NCBI GenBank assembly: GCA_028752135.1
Contig: CP082782.1
Coordinates: 558,001-622,000, forward strand
DNA: 64,000 bases
Source: Ehrlichia sp028752135
GTDB taxonomy: Bacteria; Pseudomonadota; Alphaproteobacteria; Rickettsiales; Anaplasmataceae
Direction: 5' to 3'
Part shown: piece after piece, positions 60,101-64,000 of the stretch
How the letters are laid out: every line of letters starts with the position of its first letter
Position numbering within the stretch: the first letter of the stretch is position 1
Program-made: the position numbers and the translations under genes
Notes under the pieces: generated by a model
The model's input: the letters and a program-made list of their open reading frames with translations, nothing else
Database searches by the model: none
What the model was told of the DNA's origin: nothing

Positions 60101-61855
60101 TAGTATAAAATGATGTAGATATATGGTAATTTTAGCTGTAATAGTATAGCTGTGGTGTAGAATTATGTTTGTTCCCATTTTTTTTTACTATACTTAATAT
60201 TTTTGAAAGTTGGAGATTACTTTCTTGAGGTATATATATTTTTAATTGATAGTGAACGCTGTTTTTCAGTAAATAAAGATCAGCTTCACTTGTGTTATAT
60301 TTGCATACTTGTTCTAGTTTTATAATATCGTGGTATGCGCTTTTAGGGTTAAAGTATTCTTGGTAGCTTGGTGGAAATGCTGTTAAATAATGCAGGAATG
60401 GATTTATAGCTCCTAGATTACAACACATAACATCTTGTAATTTATCTTCCCATCTTCTAGATGCTGCAATTAATTTTTCTTCGATCTCTGTTTCTGAGAA
60501 ATTAGTAAATAATTTATCTTGTGCTTTTAGTATAAATTGTAATCTGACTAAGTTGTATTCATTTAACATGTTATAATGGTTGTTAACAACCTTACCTGTA
60601 AGCATTTGCTCTAAAATGTAGCTCATTTTGTTTGCAAGTTCAGTACTTGCTAGAACTTTTGGAACAAAAATTATGCAGTTTACAAAACTATTGCTCTGGT
60701 CTTTAATTATAAAGAGCTTAATTTTTGGGTTGTTAGCTAAAGATAATATGCCCATTGAAATTTCAAATAGTTCTTCCTCAGAAAACTGAAATAACTCATC
60801 TCTAGATAATCTTTGTAGTATATCAACTAATGCTTTATTACTATGTCCTCCTTTAGTAAATCCTGCTTTTTTTTCTATGGCTTTTATTTTACTTCTGATT
60901 AATGGAATGGTATTTGCATTTTGGAAAGAAATTATAGAGGCGAAAAATCCATAAAAACGATGTTCTTTTATTAAGATGTTATCTTGAGTGAATATTCTTA
61001 ATCCAACGCAAATCATGTATTCATGTCTATGTACTGTAGATAAAATATTAGACTGTATTATATATACGTGATCTTTAGATTCAGGTAAATTTTTAATGGT
61101 AGAATTATCGCATGCATTGACTCTTTGTAAGCCAAGATTTGTTTTAGGGTTAATTGATAATTTTCCTTCATGTACAATATATTCTTCATGTCCTAAGAAA
61201 ATGAAATTATCTTGTCTTAACCACTCTAAGAATGTAATTTCTTCTACATGTTGATTATGAAAAGATTTTATAGTATTTAGTGCTTCATTGAAATATTCAA
61301 GCATGATCTTCCAATCACTAACACAGTAATTTACTAGTTGTAAATTTTTTTCAATATCATGTTTTAAGGACTTGTGAAATTCTTCGTCAATATGATTAAT
61401 GATAAAGTATACTATTGATTCACTTATTTTGTCAGTTGAACAAGATTGTGCATGAGATATTGCACATATGTGATTTTCCTTTCGTTCTATGTTTAAAACA
61501 GCATTAGTATAATGATATATTAGCGCATTATGTTTTTTTATTGTAATAATTATGGAATCGACTATAAATGGTAAATTATCATTAATTATTTCAATAATAG
61601 TTGCGTTAGTTATAGTATCATTATCTTGCTTAGTGATGTTGAATACTTTTACTTTGCTTTCTTCAGGTTGTTTTATTTTTATAAGCTCATATAAATCACG
61701 TGCTATGAATAAAAAAAGTTAGTGTCTAATGTAATGTCACTATCATAAGAGAAACTATAGAATTGTTTAATAAAGCTTTTAAATAAATTATCATTTTCTT
61801 CTGTTATTAACCCTAGAACTGAATCAATAATCTTTTGATTGAAATTGTTGTGCAT
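57101..61855 (-). pseudogene. gdhB: Large NAD-dependent glutamate dehydrogenase, two frameshifts as written
   Basis: Oxidises glutamate to 2-oxoglutarate and ammonia, feeding the TCA cycle. About 1,584 residues when joined, the very large GDH class. MHNNFNQKII at 61855 is the start I derive. The N-terminal ACT-like region and the catalytic domain (GGIRWSDRTEDFRTEILGLM, VGSKGGF) are followed by the Rossmann part (GIGDMSGDVFGNGML, GNLGCTQLGR). Two breaks are seen: at 61711-61717 (seven A, should be eight), and at 60178-60186 (nine T, should be eight, restoring SIVKKMGTN). Both sides are open once corrected. It leads an operon with a Tat gene and pleD. Glutamate is a main carbon source for ehrlichiae, so real loss would be surprising. 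Confidence 0.9.
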
Positions 61856-62490
61856 TTTTTTAGTTGTGCTAATTGACGATATAATAGTAAATTATTTTCC
61901 TTAAAATACTATTATACTTCTTTAAAATACAATGCAATTAATTTTTAAAATGATGCTACAATTCAAGCCTTATATTATGAATATGATGTTTATAATGAAT
62001 AATATTAAGATATTTATAACTATTAAGTATATAAGAAAATATTGAATAGAATATAATAGGTACTTAAATGTAAATTAAGTTGTTTAGTTGTAAGTGTTAT
62101 TTATTTGTTAAAAAATATATGTTTATATTATTCAATGACGTATACACTATTCTACTTAGTATTATGAGTTAAGAATACAAAGTAATTATTAAAGTGATTT
62201 CAAGGTGTAAGTGTGGGTTGCAGCTAATAATTATAGTAGTTTTGATATATAAAATTTAGCTGTTTACACTCAGTTAAAATATAATAGTATGATAAATCAT
62301 AATAGATACATCTCGTGTTATGTATAACAATGGTTTTAATAATTAAAGTTTTTTATTTGAAAATGTAAAAGAAATAGTTAAGAGTATTTTACTGCTTGTA
62401 GATAGTAGAAATGTATAGTAAATTTTATTAATTATATATGTTACTTTTATTAAAGTATGTTATATAGTTTTGAAGATGAGTTTATAAGAT
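61856..62490. other. Gap between divergent gdh and exoD
   Basis: About 635 bases with no coding frame; it should hold both promoters. Plus-strand G exceeds C here as at the left end of the window (for example 62041-62100). Confidence 0.5.
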
Positions 62491-63120
62491 ATGTCACAGA
62501 AAGAGAATAAAGCAGTTTCAGATTTGTTGGAAGAGGTTACTAATAATACTGATGGTGATAGGATTACATTGTTTGAATTAAAAACTGCATTACATGCTCG
62601 TGGTTTTGGAGTATTGATGTTGTTGTTTTCATTGCCTCTTGCTATTCCTGTTCCTGTACCTCCAGGGTATACTACGATATTTTCAATACCCTTGCTTTTA
62701 TTTTCATTTCAAATGTTATTAGGATTACAAACTCCTTGGATGCCTAAGTGGCTTGAAAAAAAGTCTTTTAAGCGTACAACCTTAGCTTTGATTGTTGAAA
62801 AAACTGCTCCTATATTAAGAAAAGCAGAAAAACTTACAAAGTCTCGTTTGTTGTTTATATTTAATAGTTTTGGTGAAAAATGTATAGCTTTTGTTTCTCT
62901 CTTATGTGCTATATCAATAGCTATACCTTTGCCTTTGACAAATTTTATTCCAGCTGGTGGAGTATCTATTATGTCCTTGGGGCTACTTAATAGAGATGGT
63001 ATGATGGTTATTATAGGAATAATGATATCATTTTTTGGTATTATTGTCACTTTTATGGTAATAGTTTTAGGACCAAAACTTGTTGTAGGTATGTTTTCCT
63101 TTTTATCAAAATTTGCATGA
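62491..63120 (+). CDS. exoD: ExoD-family membrane protein
   Basis: A membrane protein of 209 residues in the ExoD family, named for an effect on rhizobial exopolysaccharide; its biochemical role is unknown. The family opening RITLFELKTALHARGFGVLMLLFSLPLAIPVPVPPG is visible through its pieces ITLFELKTALHARGFGVLM and LPLAIPVPVPPGYTT. About four membrane helices are present, with the repeat-like AIPLPLTNFIPAGGVSIMSLGLLNRDG near residue 150. In a cell with no visible polysaccharide genes, its job is probably different. It ends in an ATGA overlap with cysS. Confidence 0.88.
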   Translation: MSQKENKAVSDLLEEVTNNTDGDRITLFELKTALHARGFGVLMLLFSLPLAIPVPVPPGYTTIFSIPLLLFSFQMLLGLQTPWMPKWLEKKSFKRTTLALIVEKTAPILRKAEKLTKSRLLFIFNSFGEKCIAFVSLLCAISIAIPLPLTNFIPAGGVSIMSLGLLNRDGMMVIIGIMISFFGIIVTFMVIVLGPKLVVGMFSFLSKFA

Positions 63121-64000
63121 TTATATATAATACTTTAACTGGCATTAAAGAGTCTTTTTTACCTTTGGATGTGAGTAATATAAAGATTTATGTTTGTGGA
63201 CCTACCGTGTATGATTTTGCTCATATTGGAAACTCTAGGTCAGTAGTTGTGTATGATGTACTGTTTAGATTGTTGAAGTTGTTATTTCCTAAGGTTACTT
63301 ACGTAAGAAATATTACTGATATTGATGATAAGATTATTAATGCTGCACAAAGTAGTAATCAAAGTGTATACGATATTACTTCAACATATATAAGAGCATT
63401 TCATGAGGATATGAAGCAACTAAATTGTTTAGAACCGACTTATGAGCCAAGAGCAACAGAAAATGTGTCTGTGATGATAGATTTAATACAGAAGCTTATA
63501 AAATCAGGTCATGCGTATGTATATGGTAATACTGTATTTTTTAGTATTAAATCTTATTCTGAATATGGCAAGTTATCTGGACGTAATATCACAGAACTAA
63601 TTCATGGTAGTAGGATAGATGTTGAATTAGGTAAAAAACATCCAGGAGATTTTGTTTTGTGGAAACCTGCAACTGATATCGATAATAAGTTAAAGAGTTG
63701 TTGGCCTAGTCCTTGGGGATTAGGAAGACCAGGATGGCATATAGAATGTTCAGCTATGAGTTATCGTTATTTAGGAGAGAATTTTGATATTCATGGTGGT
63801 GGTGCAGATTTACAATTTCCTCATCATGAAAATGAAATAGCGCAAAGCTGTTGTGCTTTCTCTGGTAGTTATTATGCTAAACATTGGATCCATAACGGAT
63901 TTCTTACAGTTAATGGTGAAAAAATGAGTAAATCTTTAGGTAATATTTTAACAGTAAGACAATTATTAAATTCTGGAGTTAAGGGTGAGTTAATTAGATA
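63117..64000 (+). CDS. cysS: Cysteinyl-tRNA synthetase (partial, cut by window end)
   Basis: Charges tRNA-Cys. The start ATG at 63117 overlaps the exoD stop by four bases (ATGA). YVCGPTVYDFAHIGNSRSVV carries the zinc Cys and the HIGH-like motif (HIGN). Later come GWHIECSAM and FDIHGGGADLQFPHHENE with the other zinc ligands, and GEKMSKSLGN is the KMSKS loop. About 294 codons of an expected 450 or so are present and open to the edge of the window; the anticodon-binding C-terminus lies outside. Confidence 0.95.
   Translation, partial: MIIYNTLTGIKESFLPLDVSNIKIYVCGPTVYDFAHIGNSRSVVVYDVLFRLLKLLFPKVTYVRNITDIDDKIINAAQSSNQSVYDITSTYIRAFHEDMKQLNCLEPTYEPRATENVSVMIDLIQKLIKSGHAYVYGNTVFFSIKSYSEYGKLSGRNITELIHGSRIDVELGKKHPGDFVLWKPATDIDNKLKSCWPSPWGLGRPGWHIECSAMSYRYLGENFDIHGGGADLQFPHHENEIAQSCCAFSGSYYAKHWIHNGFLTVNGEKMSKSLGNILTVRQLLNSGVKGELIR

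Noticed and set aside
1..64000. CRISPR arrays, IS elements, prophage genes
   Set aside because: No regularly spaced short repeats, transposase, integrase or phage structural genes were seen on either strand.

Overview
This window comes from an obligate intracellular alphaproteobacterium of the Anaplasmataceae, almost certainly an Ehrlichia species. The evidence is the very low G+C, long non-coding gaps (roughly a quarter of the window), a housekeeping gene set without polysaccharide or amino-acid biosynthesis operons, a very large NAD-glutamate dehydrogenase, a glutamate-synthase-small-subunit/PyrK-like fusion protein, a PleD response regulator and tandem proline/betaine-type MFS transporters. 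I do not name the species. No phage, IS element, CRISPR array, restriction system or defence island is visible.

Layout. 1-10 kb: hemB, addB, then two paralogous MFS transporters, the first broken by a stop codon. 10-17 kb: ssb, malonyl-CoA decarboxylase plus gatB, tRNA-Asp, fabI, dnaA. 17-28 kb: an unrecognised lineage protein with a hydrophobic hairpin and Gln-rich tail, nadD, pdxJ, an HU/IHF protein, holB, tsaC, coaE, thiC, rpoZ-smr and a small XRE regulator. 28-38 kb: leuS, tatD, pyrF, a surE-ccmD-ccmE cluster and nuoA-nuoB-(gap)-nuoC. 38-52 kb, mostly minus strand: uvrA, the yidC-ribH-nusB cluster, the psd-pssA-alanine symporter cluster and the GltD/PyrK-like fusion. 52-64 kb: efp, suhB, rluC, the gdh-tat-pleD cluster, exoD and cysS (cut by the window end).

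Metabolically the window fits a bacterium that imports host amino acids (proline/betaine-type and alanine/sodium symporters), deaminates glutamate with NAD-GDH and respires through complex I, while making its own haem, pyridoxal phosphate, riboflavin, thiamine, CoA, NAD, phosphatidylethanolamine and pyrimidines.

The most striking feature of the sequence as given is that at least eight normally intact genes (fabI, nadD, tatD, uvrA, yidC, the GltD/PyrK fusion, rluC, gdh) are each split by a one-base length change in a run of A or T; gdh has two, fabI probably two, and the alanine symporter probably one near its start. Several of these genes are essential in most bacteria, so the simplest reading is consensus errors from long-read sequencing. 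A biological alternative is rescue by polymerase slippage, as described in other AT-rich endosymbionts. The proP1 stop codon is different: it is an in-frame substitution.

Other points: a decayed copy of the addB 3' end lies in the next intergenic region; diverged tandem repeats lie downstream of dnaA; a 200-bp-period direct repeat lies between the XRE gene and leuS; both MFS genes keep matching TTGACA-N17-TATTTw promoters; SuhB has lost metal-binding residues; and a 44-residue CcmD-like gene overlaps surE and ccmE. I found no convincing wholly new system.
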